From Deltaproteobacteria bacterium (GTDB lineage Bacteria > Myxococcota_A > Polyangia > Polyangiales > Ga0077539): a stretch of DNA of 44,086 nt. The DNA lies in contig CANJUR010000036.1 in NCBI GenBank assembly GCA_947477565.1, positions 1 to 44,086 of the forward strand. The letters are read 5' to 3'. Positions 1 to 8,460 of this stretch are shown here, piece after piece (position 1 is the stretch's first letter; each line of letters begins with the position of its first letter). The notes under the pieces were generated by a model. That model was not told where the DNA came from. It saw only the letters and a program-made list of their open reading frames with translations, and searched no databases. Position numbers and translations under genes: made by a program.

Positions 1-1814
1 GTCGAGGTGCTGGTGTTGTCCGACTGCACGCACTCGATGGTCGCCTCGGCGCCCGTCTGGACGGAGTCGCCGTCGGTGAACGAGATGCGCTGGGTGCAGC
101 TCGGGTTCGCGGGGTCCACGGTGGTGTCGTAGTAGAACCCGTGCGACATGGGCGGCGGGGCCATGCCGGGGATGACGGCGACCTGGCTCACGAGGCAGAC
201 CGCACGGCCACCCTCGGTGGCAGCGGCGCCCGGCGCTCGGCGCCGGCCGTGGGCGGGAACGCACCACTCGGCGGCGTTGACCGTGGAGGGGAGCTTCTCG
301 CGCACTTCGCAGCCCACGCTGATCGCAGTGGGGTTTGTTTGCGCGTTGCAGTACGCGCCCGTCGAGCAGCCGAGCGGTCGTCCCGTGGCGTCGCAGCAGG
401 TGGCGCGGGTCGTGGCGAGCACGCGCGGCAGGCAGCGGCCGGTGAGGCGCTGCTGAATGCGCAGCACGATCTGCGTGAGGGCGTCGGTGTAGTCGTTGCG
501 GCAGATTGAGCTGACCGAGCCGTTGCTGTAGGTCGCCTGGAAGCGCCGGGCAATCTCGACGATGCGGCGCGACGGCGACGCGAAGTACTGCTCGTTGGTG
601 GCGCATGCGGGGCGCATCGGGTCATACGAACTGCCCTCGCGGCGGCAGGCCGGAACCACGCGGCTGGAGCAGCTCGGATCCATGTTGCGCTGGCGCATCG
701 AGACGGGGCCCTCGGTGGACATCCCGGTGTAGCCGTCAGAGCCGTCGGGCATGGCGCCGAGGAGCGCGGCGTAGTCGGTTCCGCCGGAAGCGGTCTGCGG
801 CAGGGTGATGGGGACGCCGGCGATGGCCGCGAAGATGACGTTCTCCGGGCGGTTGGGCTTGAGCGAGGTGAAGCCGCGGTTGGGCATGCGCGGGTTCATG
901 TAGCGATCGAGGTTCCAGGTCGGGTCCTGCGCAGAGCCGGGCTGGTACATGTAGAAACGGAGGTTCAGGTCTGTGCTCGCCCACGCGGCGCTGGTGCTGT
1001 CGAACACCCCGATGCCATCGGTACAGGTTGCGCCGGACTCGGCGTAGCGACAGTCGCGGGTCGAGCCGTCTTCTTCGTCCGAAACAACCACGATCGCGAG
1101 CACGGCGTTGGGGCGCACGAAGCCGGCGTTGGGGTCCATGTTGCCCGCCTGCTCGCGCGGGTTGTGCACCACGAGCGCGCGGTACGCCGACTCGAGCTGC
1201 TGCTCGAGGCCGCAGCCGCCGGTGGAGAGGTACGCGTTGCAGACGAAGTCGTCGCGAAACTCCACCGGGTTGGTGGTCGTCGCGTCGAAGGTAAGAAAGG
1301 CCGGGTACTGGTTGGGGTTGTTTGCCATGCAGCTCGCAGGACGAGCGCCCGCGGGGGCCGTGGTCCAGGGCTGGTGCGAGCGAATCGCCTGACCGTTGCG
1401 AATCGGGTTGAGCAGGCCGTCGTCGCCGATGTCGCTGTTGGCGCACGACGGAACGGTGCTCCCCGGGGTGCCGAGGTCGGACGAGATGACTCCCACGTGG
1501 AGGCTCTTCACCGGGGGGTAGTCCGGGACGCCGTCCATGTTGCGATCGGGCGGGGATACCAACTGGTTGATGAGCACCGCGAAGTTTCGCGCGAGGTTTC
1601 CCTGGTTTGCGGCCATCGAGTTGGAGTTGTCGATCTCGAACAAGATATCGACGGAGTCGACTGCGTTGTTCTGGATCGCGAGGCTCACCCCCGATTGGAG
1701 CCGGGTGTCAGGCTGGGCTACGGGGCGATCGAGGCACCCTTGACCGAGGACACCCAGCATCGCGACGGCCACGCCGTAGTGCATCGCACCGCGAAGACGA
1801 ATGGAATGGGACAT
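1..1814 (-). CDS. von Willebrand A-like lipoprotein, C-terminus cut by window edge
   Basis: The open frame runs from an ATG at 1814 to the left window edge (604 codons), so the C-terminus is missing. The N-terminus has an Arg-containing n-region, a short hydrophobic core and a lipobox-like LGQGC, giving a probable lipidated Cys27. About 30 residues later comes DILFEIDNSNSM, where D62, S64 and S66 match the MIDAS DxSxS metal site of VWA domains. Further on are VVSDEEDGS and many cysteines, probably disulfides in an exported protein. An AGGAG lies about 10 bases upstream of the ATG. A second ATG at codon 11 would also leave a lipoprotein signal. Lipoproteins of this build are common in myxobacteria, usually of unknown role; adhesion or surface binding is only inferred. 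It is divergent from the NtrC-family regulator at 2161. Confidence 0.8.
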   Translation of the reverse strand, partial: MSHSIRLRGAMHYGVAVAMLGVLGQGCLDRPVAQPDTRLQSGVSLAIQNNAVDSVDILFEIDNSNSMAANQGNLARNFAVLINQLVSPPDRNMDGVPDYPPVKSLHVGVISSDLGTPGSTVPSCANSDIGDDGLLNPIRNGQAIRSHQPWTTAPAGARPASCMANNPNQYPAFLTFDATTTNPVEFRDDFVCNAYLSTGGCGLEQQLESAYRALVVHNPREQAGNMDPNAGFVRPNAVLAIVVVSDEEDGSTRDCRYAESGATCTDGIGVFDSTSAAWASTDLNLRFYMYQPGSAQDPTWNLDRYMNPRMPNRGFTSLKPNRPENVIFAAIAGVPITLPQTASGGTDYAALLGAMPDGSDGYTGMSTEGPVSMRQRNMDPSCSSRVVPACRREGSSYDPMRPACATNEQYFASPSRRIVEIARRFQATYSNGSVSSICRNDYTDALTQIVLRIQQRLTGRCLPRVLATTRATCCDATGRPLGCSTGAYCNAQTNPTAISVGCEVREKLPSTVNAAEWCVPAHGRRRAPGAAATEGGRAVCLVSQVAVIPGMAPPPMSHGFYYDTTVDPANPSCTQRISFTDGDSVQTGAEATIECVQSDNTSTS

Positions 1815-2160
1815 GGAACGCACTGCTCCTTGAGCGAGGAAACCTGAAACACCCAGCGCAGCGGCGGACCATACAGATAGCCGCGCATGACATCAATCCC
1901 AGACACACTCGCCGTGATGTGGCTGGTGGAGTCTTCTTCAGCAACCCCGGGGCCACGCATCGCACCGCCGCTCAGACTGCGCCTTTCACCCGGTCACAAT
2001 CGCAGGTTGACTCACATGTCGCTGGCACCGCGCACCTTGCCGGTGGCAACCCTGGTTGGCGCTGCCCTGTCCGAATTGTCGCCCGCTCAAGCGAGCTTGC
2101 TTGCTTGTCCCCCCGGGGATGCTGAACCCTACGCGCGATGCCTTGCGGAGCGATCGATCG
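1815..2160. other. Divergent intergenic region, no gene seen
   Basis: This 346-base region separates the minus-strand VWA lipoprotein from the plus-strand NtrC-family regulator and should hold both promoters. It contains CCCCCCGGGG at about 2109-2118 and a GCGGAG 11 bases before the ATG at 2161. Reading frames across it show no recognisable protein. Several TGGC...TTG pairs occur, but none has sigma-54 spacing. Confidence 0.5.
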
Positions 2161-3522
2161 ATGACCCGGGTCTTACTGGTTGATGATGAAGAGAGCCTGC
2201 GGCTGGCGTTGAAGACGCACCTGCGCAAGCAGGGCCACGAGGTTCAGGCGGTTGGCGGCGCCGACGAGGCCATCGCGGTGATGGAGAAGGAGCCGGCGGA
2301 GTACGTCGTGACGGACGTGCGAATGCCAGGCGGGCGCTCGGGGCTGGAGCTGCTGCTCGAACTGCGCCGCCGGTGGCCCGCGACGGCGGTGCTCGTGATG
2401 AGCGCGTATGGCTCCAACGAGGATGCGCTCGCGGCCATCAAGGCGGGCGCGCAGGACTACCTGACCAAGCCCTTCGCGCCGAGTGATCTGGCGTTCATGC
2501 TGCGCAAGGCGCAGGAGCGAGAGGCACTGCGCAGGGAGAACCGCGAGCTGCGGGCGGCCGTCGCGCGGGACCACAAGTTTGATCAGCTGGTGGCGCGCAG
2601 CGAGCCCATGAAAGCGATGTTTGCGACCATTGCGCGCGTCGCGATGTTCAAGACCACGGTGCTCATCAACGGCGAGACGGGCGTGGGCAAGGAGCTCGTC
2701 GCACGGTCGCTGCATCTGCGGTCGCCCCGGTCGGCGAAGCCCTTCGTCGCCGTCAACTGCGGCAACTTTCACGAGAACCTCATCGAGAGCGAACTCTTCG
2801 GACACAAGAAGGGATCGTTCACCGACGCCAACGTCGATAAGCGCGGGCTCTTCGAAGAAGCCGAAGGGGGAACGATCTTCCTCGACGAAATCGGCGACCT
2901 GCCGCTCGGGCTCCAGGTGAAGCTCCTGCGAACGCTGCAGGAGGGCACCATCCGGCGCATCGGCGAGAACAATGACCGCAAGATCGACGTGCGCGTCGTC
3001 GCCGCCTCGCTGCGCGACCTCACCAAGGAGGCGAAGGCCAACCGCTTCCGCGAAGACCTGCTCTTCCGGCTCAACGTGCTGACGCTGGTGATCCCGCCCC
3101 TGCGGGCGCGCAAGGAGGACATCCCCCTGCTCGTCGATCACTTCGTCGTGCGCTTCAACGAGCGCCTCGGCACGGACATCAGCGGCGTCGATCCGCAGGC
3201 GATGCGGCTGCTCTCCGACTACCAGTGGCCGGGCAACGTGCGCGAACTCGAGCACGCCATGGAGCGCGCGATGGTGCTCTGCGAGGGCACCGCGCTGCAG
3301 CCGCATGACTTCGAGGGGAAGATTCGCGAGCCGTCAGACCCCATCGCCGCGGAGCTTGAGCGGGGCAACTACTCCATCAAGAAGACCACGCGCACCATCG
3401 AAGAGATCTTGATCCGACGGGCGCTCGAGAAGACCAAGGGCAACCGCACGCGCGCGGCCGAACTGCTCGAAATCTCGCACCGGGCGCTGCTCTACAAGAT
3501 CAAGGAATTCGGCATCACGTGA
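2161..3522 (+). CDS. NtrC-family sigma-54 response regulator
   Basis: This is a 453-residue bacterial enhancer-binding protein with three domains in order. The receiver domain (about 3-115) has acidic D8/D9, phosphoacceptor D52, S81 and K103. The AAA+ domain (about 140-380) has Walker A GETGVGKE at 171-178, the sigma-54 contact loop GSFTDA at 218-223 (usual form GAFTGA) and Walker B with LDEI at 241-244. The C-terminal Fis-type helix-turn-helix includes NRTRAAELLEISHRALLYKI. The ATG at 2161 is preferred because the receiver fold starts at once and GCGGAG precedes it; the frame stays open upstream to 2056 without family sequence. It should activate sigma-54 promoters when phosphorylated. No partner kinase is adjacent, the nearest being the HisKA_2 kinase at 5671. 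Its stop overlaps the convergent biotinyl gene by 8 bases. Confidence 0.92.
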   Translation: MTRVLLVDDEESLRLALKTHLRKQGHEVQAVGGADEAIAVMEKEPAEYVVTDVRMPGGRSGLELLLELRRRWPATAVLVMSAYGSNEDALAAIKAGAQDYLTKPFAPSDLAFMLRKAQEREALRRENRELRAAVARDHKFDQLVARSEPMKAMFATIARVAMFKTTVLINGETGVGKELVARSLHLRSPRSAKPFVAVNCGNFHENLIESELFGHKKGSFTDANVDKRGLFEEAEGGTIFLDEIGDLPLGLQVKLLRTLQEGTIRRIGENNDRKIDVRVVAASLRDLTKEAKANRFREDLLFRLNVLTLVIPPLRARKEDIPLLVDHFVVRFNERLGTDISGVDPQAMRLLSDYQWPGNVRELEHAMERAMVLCEGTALQPHDFEGKIREPSDPIAAELERGNYSIKKTTRTIEEILIRRALEKTKGNRTRAAELLEISHRALLYKIKEFGIT

Positions 3523-4018
3523 AGCTGATGAGCACGGCGTTGGCCTCGACGGTCACGCCGACCCGCGTGTGGATCTTCGCCACCACGCCGTCTCCCCTGG
3601 CCTTCACCTCGTTTTCCATCTTCATCGCCTCGACGATCACCACGGCCTGACCGGCCACGACGCTCTCGCCCTCGGCCACGAAGACCTTGATGACCCGCCC
3701 GGGCATCGGCGCTCGCACTTCACGGCTCTTCGCGGCGCTCTCCGGGCCCTTCGCGCGGGCCGCGACGCGCATGCGCTCACTCTCCACCTGAACGTAAGTG
3801 CGCGTCCCGGACGCCACCACGCCGAGCCTCGGGCCGCTGCCCTCGATGGTCAGGTCGAGCACTTTGGAGCCCACTCGCACCGAGAGCTCCCGCTCGGAGA
3901 ACGCCACCACGTCGAGCACTACGGGACGCCCCCCGACGCTCGCCGCTACGGTGCCGTCGGGCCGGTTGGCGATCTCCACTTCGTGCTCGCGACCACCTGC
4001 CTGAACGAAATACCGCAT
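3515..4018 (-). CDS. Biotinyl-domain protein (acyl-CoA carboxylase carrier type)
   Basis: This is a 167-residue protein. The last 75 residues form a biotinyl/lipoyl-attachment domain with APMPGRV and the biotinylation motif EAMKMEN, giving target lysine K133. The N-terminal 95 residues resemble the linker/BT-like part found before the biotinyl domain in acyl-CoA carboxylase alpha chains. Established role of the family: the biotin on the Met-Lys-Met lysine carries carboxyl groups between carboxylase and transferase subunits. No carboxylase subunit is visible nearby, so the protein is either a stand-alone carrier or its partners lie elsewhere. It converges with the regulator at 2161, overlapping by 8 bases. 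Confidence 0.88.
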   Translation of the reverse strand: MRYFVQAGGREHEVEIANRPDGTVAASVGGRPVVLDVVAFSERELSVRVGSKVLDLTIEGSGPRLGVVASGTRTYVQVESERMRVAARAKGPESAAKSREVRAPMPGRVIKVFVAEGESVVAGQAVVIVEAMKMENEVKARGDGVVAKIHTRVGVTVEANAVLISFT

Positions 4019-4100
4019 GGATGTGCGGCGGACCCTACGCCATCCCGCGGCGCCCCATCAACGCCTCGCGCCCCCGCGGTGAGCGTGGCAACCTGTCCCA

Positions 4101-4862
4101 ATGCCCTCCAGGCCACGCGTCCGCGAGACCCCAGCCTTACTGCGACCAGTCCTCGGGTACTTCGAGCGCCGGGTCGATCCGCTGACCAACCTCTTCCTGG
4201 TACTGCCGCTGTTCGCCATCTACCACCTCGGGGTGCTGACCCAGATGCGGCGCAGTGGGCGCGGCTTTACCTGGGTCGGTAACGGCATGGACTTCCTCAC
4301 GGGCACCGTTCTGGCTCTCGTGAACGGCGATGTCATGGCCTACGCGGGCATCGCCGCCGGGGTCACCATCCTGCTCGGGCTGCTCATCCTGCGGGCGCGG
4401 CGGCAGTCGAGCCTGCACCCGCGGCTCTTCATCCCGGTGCTGCTCGAGAGCACCATCTACGCCCTCATCGTCGCGTCGCTCATCGGCTCCATCGTGCGCA
4501 CCTTCGGGCTCGGCGTGCTCGATCAGGAAGGCCTCCCAGCGCAGATCATCGCCTCCTGCGGCGCCGGACTTCACGAGGAGATCGTCTTTCGCATGGGCCT
4601 CTTCGCCGGCCTGGGCTACCTGCTCTCCCGCCGAATGCGCCCGTGGGTCGGCTGGGCCATCGCGCTCCTCGCCTCCTCGGTGCTCTTCTCCGCGGTGCAC
4701 TACCTGCCGCCGCTCGGCGACCCGTTTAGCGCCTCGAGCTTCGTGTTTCGGTTGCTGTGCGGCGTGGCGTTCGCGCTGATCTACCGCCTGCGCGGCTTCG
4801 CCATCGCCGCGTGGACCCACGCGCTCTACGACATCTTCTACTTCGTTTTACGGCACACCTGA
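4101..4862 (+). CDS. CPBP family intramembrane glutamic protease
   Basis: This 253-residue multi-pass membrane protein carries the CPBP (CAAX protease and bacteriocin-processing, Abi) signature. Motif 1 is HEEIVFR with E159, E160 and R164, motif 2 is FSAVH with H200, and motif 3 is the H240 of THALYD. Several hydrophobic segments (about 29-48, 65-97, 111-138, 149-177, 183-200, 213-250) are consistent with the eight-helix fold. The catalytic residues of the family are all present, so an active intramembrane endopeptidase is likely; the substrate is unknown. It converges with thymidine kinase, with only 7 bases between the stop codons. Confidence 0.87.
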   Translation: MPSRPRVRETPALLRPVLGYFERRVDPLTNLFLVLPLFAIYHLGVLTQMRRSGRGFTWVGNGMDFLTGTVLALVNGDVMAYAGIAAGVTILLGLLILRARRQSSLHPRLFIPVLLESTIYALIVASLIGSIVRTFGLGVLDQEGLPAQIIASCGAGLHEEIVFRMGLFAGLGYLLSRRMRPWVGWAIALLASSVLFSAVHYLPPLGDPFSASSFVFRLLCGVAFALIYRLRGFAIAAWTHALYDIFYFVLRHT

Positions 4863-4869
4863 GCGGGCG

Positions 4870-5475
4870 CTACGCGACGCCCGCGAGGTCGTCGTCGTCC
4901 GCCGTCGAGGGCGCAACCATCGCCGCGAGGTAACACGCGCGGCAGCGGGCCTCGTAGGTGTCCGCGGCCCCGACCTGCACGCGGTCATCGCTGCCGGAGA
5001 GGCGAAAAGATCGGCTGGCGAGGGCGCCGCACTGCGAGCACACCGCGAGGCACTTGGTGATCTGTTCTGCGATCGCCAACAGCTGCGGAACAGGCTCAAA
5101 CGGCCTGCCCAGGTAGTCTTGATCGAGGCCCGCGATCACCACGCGCACGCCGCGATCGGCCATCGCCTGCACCGCCGCGATGAGCGCCGGACCGAAGAAC
5201 TGGGCCTCGTCGATGCCCACCACCTGCGTAGTCGGGTCGATCGCGGCGATCATCGCGGCGACGTCCGGGAGCGCCTCGGCCTCGAGCGACTGCGCGCTGT
5301 GACTCGTGATGCGTGTGTCGTGGTAGCGCTTGTCAATCACGGGCTTGAAGACCTGTACGCGCTGCTTCGCGATGGCCGCGCGGCGGAGGCGGCGGATGAG
5401 TTCCTCGCTCTTGCCGCTAAACATCGGACCGCAGATGACCTCGATCCATCCGGCGTCGCGCCGCGGGTGATCCAT
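4870..5475 (-). CDS. tdk: Thymidine kinase (type II)
   Basis: This 201-residue enzyme phosphorylates thymidine with ATP in the pyrimidine salvage pathway. Walker A is GPMFSGKS at 16-23, followed by the Walker B/catalytic segment GIDEAQFF with catalytic E90 and the GLDQDYLGRPF lasso. The structural zinc site has C146, C149, C178 and C181. Length and motifs match prokaryotic type II thymidine kinases. The frame stays open 77 codons upstream, but family similarity begins at the ATG at 5475, which is the chosen start. A short acidic C-terminal tail (DDDD) follows the zinc site. The gene is divergent from the sensor kinase at 5671. Confidence 0.95.
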   Translation of the reverse strand: MDHPRRDAGWIEVICGPMFSGKSEELIRRLRRAAIAKQRVQVFKPVIDKRYHDTRITSHSAQSLEAEALPDVAAMIAAIDPTTQVVGIDEAQFFGPALIAAVQAMADRGVRVVIAGLDQDYLGRPFEPVPQLLAIAEQITKCLAVCSQCGALASRSFRLSGSDDRVQVGAADTYEARCRACYLAAMVAPSTADDDDLAGVA

Positions 5476-5670
5476 AGTCCGCGGAGGCTCCGACGGCGCA
5501 GGGCCCAGGGGCCAGAAACGGGCACGTCGGCCGGTCAAGAGCTCCGATGCACCCTCGCGTCGCCCGCGACCAAACGCGATGACCGGGGATGGCGGCTGTT
5601 GTAGGTTATGGCCCTGTTGTCCAGGCCTTTCACGGTCTTTTTCCGCTGAAGCCAACAGGCCAGAGACCCG

Positions 5671-7284
5671 ATGCAGAAGCTCTCGATGGACGCCCTCTGG
5701 CGTCAAACCGACGCGTACATCCCACCCGCGCTCATCGCCGAAGGTGGCCTCGTATTACTGCGCGCCCGACTGTTGATCACGTTCTGTTGGCTCTTCGTGG
5801 TCACCGCTGTCTTCGCGCTGATTCCCAGCGTGCTGCGGCCAGAGACGATGCTGTTCGAGGTCGGGTTTTTTGGCTGCTTCGCGCTCCTGGCCGCCGCCGG
5901 GCCGCCGGTGCTTCGCCGCACTGGCAAGACCGCCGTCATCGGTCTGGCCATCTCCGTGGTCGGCGTCGCCGCCGCGATCGCCGGCGCCGTCTGGATGGAA
6001 GGCATCTTTTCGGCATCCGTGATGTGGGTCGCCGCGCTCCCGTTGCTGAGCGCTTTCTTGATGGGCAGCGGAACCACCATGCCGGCCATCATTGCCTCTA
6101 CGGTGGTGTTCTGTGCTGTTGCCTCGCTCCACGCGATGGGCCTGCACACGGTCACGACGCCGGCGCTTCTCGTACACCGCGTCGTGAACCTGACGTCGCT
6201 GACGGTTTTCTGCGCGATCATCGCCCGACTGCATGAGTGGTCTGCCGCGCAGGCCCGCGCATCCGAGCAGGAGGCGTTGCAGTTGTTCCAGGTGGTGTCG
6301 AGCCGCATGGGGGTCGGCACGATCCTGGTTGAAGGTGGCGTCATCCGCCTCGCCAACGCCGCGGCCGAACAGCTCCTGGGCCGCCCTGTGGGCACGCTCG
6401 ACGGCGAGCCCTGGTCGCACGCGCTGCCCCCGGAGGTGGACATCGACATCACCGGCACATCGACCTCCCGCGAGTTTGATCTCGACGCCGCCGTCGGTCT
6501 GCGTCGCGTCGCCGTCCGGGCCGACACGATCGATGGGCCGCGCGGACCAGCGAAGCTCGTGACCCTGGTGGACATCACCGAGCGCTGGCAGCTGGAGCAG
6601 CAGCAGTTGGCGGCGCAGAGCGCCATCGCGCAGTCGCTCGAAGAGAAAGAGACGTTGATCAAGGAGATCCACCACCGGGTGAAAAACAACCTCCAGATCA
6701 TCTCCAGCCTGCTCATGCTGCAGAGCGCGCAAATGCCTGACGACCGGGCCCGTGACCTCCTGCAGGAGAGCGTTTATCGGGTGCGCTCGATGTCGCTCAT
6801 CCACGAGCAGCTCTACGGCATGGAGTCCCTCGCCCGTATCGACTTCGGCGAGTACGCCCGCAGCTTGTCTGGTTCGCTCGGCTCCGCCCTGGCGCCGACG
6901 CCCCGCATCCGCGTTGAGTCCCCGTCGACTCCGATCGAGCTGACCATTGAAATGGCCGTCCCCCTCGGTCTGATTCTCAATGAGCTGATCACCAACGCCA
7001 TCAAGTACGGTCGTCGCATCGACGTGATCGACGGTGGCCGTATCGGCTCGGACTGCGATGTCCTGGTCGAGATCAGCCGCGACGGGGGCGACCTGGTGCT
7101 CGCGGTCGCCGACGCGGGGCCGGGCCTGGCAGACGGTATCGACGTGAAGACATCGAAATCACTCGGACTTCAGCTGGTTCGCTCTCTGGCTCGGCAGATT
7201 CGGTGCCGGTTTACAGTGGAGTGTAAACAAGGCACGCGCTTCGAGATCCGCGGCGTCCTCGCCCCGCCACAGGCATCGACATAA
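5671..7284 (+). CDS. HisKA_2-type membrane sensor histidine kinase
   Basis: This is a 537-residue sensor kinase. The N-terminal 200 residues hold about six hydrophobic segments, a membrane sensor without a large periplasmic domain. Next is a PAS-like region (about 205-305) ending in LVTLVDITERW, and then a coiled segment. The dimerisation/phosphotransfer helix EIHHRVKNNLQ is typical of the HisKA_2 family, with H335 (the His before RVKNN) the likely phosphosite. The ATPase domain has N-box LNELITNAIKYG, G1 box DAGPGL, GLQLVRSLARQI and a GTRFEI glycine box. Kinases of this class often signal in general stress or light pathways in other bacteria. No response regulator is adjacent, so it is an orphan and its ligand and partner are unknown. 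Confidence 0.9.
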   Translation: MQKLSMDALWRQTDAYIPPALIAEGGLVLLRARLLITFCWLFVVTAVFALIPSVLRPETMLFEVGFFGCFALLAAAGPPVLRRTGKTAVIGLAISVVGVAAAIAGAVWMEGIFSASVMWVAALPLLSAFLMGSGTTMPAIIASTVVFCAVASLHAMGLHTVTTPALLVHRVVNLTSLTVFCAIIARLHEWSAAQARASEQEALQLFQVVSSRMGVGTILVEGGVIRLANAAAEQLLGRPVGTLDGEPWSHALPPEVDIDITGTSTSREFDLDAAVGLRRVAVRADTIDGPRGPAKLVTLVDITERWQLEQQQLAAQSAIAQSLEEKETLIKEIHHRVKNNLQIISSLLMLQSAQMPDDRARDLLQESVYRVRSMSLIHEQLYGMESLARIDFGEYARSLSGSLGSALAPTPRIRVESPSTPIELTIEMAVPLGLILNELITNAIKYGRRIDVIDGGRIGSDCDVLVEISRDGGDLVLAVADAGPGLADGIDVKTSKSLGLQLVRSLARQIRCRFTVECKQGTRFEIRGVLAPPQAST

Positions 7285-7413
7285 TTCCAGTCGGCCACCC
7301 CACCCGATGCGGCGCAGCCACGCGCCGCCCGCCTCGTCCCATTCCATCTCCACTCCGCGCTCGGCGAGGATGACCGTTGTGGCGGCGTGGCTCGTCCATT
7401 AGCGTCACCGACG

Positions 7414-8430
7414 ATGTTCTGTCCTACCTGTGGTGAGTCCAACCCCGACGGGTCTCGCTTCTGCAATCAGTGCGGCGCGACGTTTTCAACCCTTCCTGGA
7501 GCCGGGAGCACCGCGCCGGGCGGCGGCGGCGCGCGCGTCCCGACCGGTCAGGGCACCGGAGATCGCATCGAACTACCGATGGTGGGGCCCTCGAAGCGCA
7601 CCGTGGTGGCGATGCTGCTGGGCGTGGGACTCGGGTGCCTCGGGCTCGGCGCGCTCGCGGCGTGGAAGACCCTCGGGCGGGCCTCCGAGCCGCCGCCGGT
7701 GACCCCCGTCGGACTCTTCGGCGAGCCCACCACGGTGACCTCCTCGGAGCCCTCCAACGATGGCGGAATCACCGCTGCGCCGAGCGGTTTCGACTCACCC
7801 GCACGACCTTCGCGTCCGGCGCGTCCGAGCGGCTCCGGCCCGACGCCCGCCCGTCCCGCGACCGTCGCGCGCAACGAGCGCACAACGCCCTCCGGGGCGA
7901 CGCCTCCCTCACCAATGGCTCAGCCCGGGCCGGGCGATCCCGATCCCGTGATGCGCGTCGAGCCGACGACCCGGCCCCCCGCGGGCACTCCCGCTCCCCC
8001 TGCGCCGAGGGGCGTCCCTGCGGCTGCGCCGAACATCCCCGCCGCGGCCCTTCCCCCGGAGCCGGGCGGCGTGCGCGAGCGCGTCCCCGGAACGCCCGCG
8101 GGAAGCGGCTTTCGCATGGGTGAAGAAACCGACGCTACCGGGCACATGGACCCGGCTGCATTTCGCTTCGTCTACAACCACTACCGATCGCAGGTCGCGA
8201 GTTGCTACTCCAGCGCCTCGCGCAACACCGACGTGTCCGGCGTCGTCGTGATGCGCGTGCGCATCGGCGAAGACGGCCACGTCCGCACCACCCGGATCAT
8301 CTCCGACAGCGCCCACAACCCCGCTCTCACCCGCTGCGTTCAGACCAGCGTGCAGAGCTGGCGCTACCCGCGGCCCGAGGGCGGCGAGGTCGAGGTTGAC
8401 TACCCGATGCGCTTCGGAAGCACTCGCTGA
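7414..8430 (+). CDS. Zinc ribbon-TM-AgmX/PglI C-terminal domain protein
   Basis: The start at 7414 puts the zinc ribbon at the extreme N-terminus: C3, C6, C17 and C20 in a CPTCG...CNQCG pattern, a cytoplasmic metal-binding knuckle. One transmembrane helix follows at about 63-85. A Pro/Thr/Ala-rich spacer (about 90-235) could span the periplasm as TonB linkers do. The C-terminal domain (about 245-338) has a CY near its start, GVVVMRVRIGEDGHV, a second Cys and WRYPRPEGGEVEVDYP. This is the pattern of the AgmX/PglI C-terminal domain found in myxobacterial gliding and TonB-like proteins. A role in coupling an inner-membrane signal or motor to the envelope is inferred. The frame opens 27 bases earlier (7387), but the zinc ribbon argues for 7414. 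Confidence 0.75.
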   Translation: MFCPTCGESNPDGSRFCNQCGATFSTLPGAGSTAPGGGGARVPTGQGTGDRIELPMVGPSKRTVVAMLLGVGLGCLGLGALAAWKTLGRASEPPPVTPVGLFGEPTTVTSSEPSNDGGITAAPSGFDSPARPSRPARPSGSGPTPARPATVARNERTTPSGATPPSPMAQPGPGDPDPVMRVEPTTRPPAGTPAPPAPRGVPAAAPNIPAAALPPEPGGVRERVPGTPAGSGFRMGEETDATGHMDPAAFRFVYNHYRSQVASCYSSASRNTDVSGVVVMRVRIGEDGHVRTTRIISDSAHNPALTRCVQTSVQSWRYPRPEGGEVEVDYPMRFGSTR

Positions 8431-8460
8431 CGAAACTTTACATTATCAGGTAAGCTGAAC

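Noticed and set aside
1490..1503. CTCCCACGTGGAGG as a parS-like site
   Set aside because: It lies inside the VWA lipoprotein gene, is not a perfect palindrome and matches the parS consensus only at the CACGTG core.
1815..2160. Sigma-54 promoter upstream of the NtrC-family gene
   Set aside because: TGGCAACCCTGGTTGG and TGGCACCGCGCACCTTGC have wrong spacing between the GG and GC elements.
7285..7413. Minus-strand frame with TTVILAERGVEMEWDEAGG-like residues
   Set aside because: It has no start with a ribosome-binding site and overlaps the end of the sensor kinase; probably chance.
8431..8460. Terminator between the AgmX-domain gene and the unknown gene
   Set aside because: GGTAAG...CTTATC gives only a weak 6-base stem with a G-U pair and no T-run.
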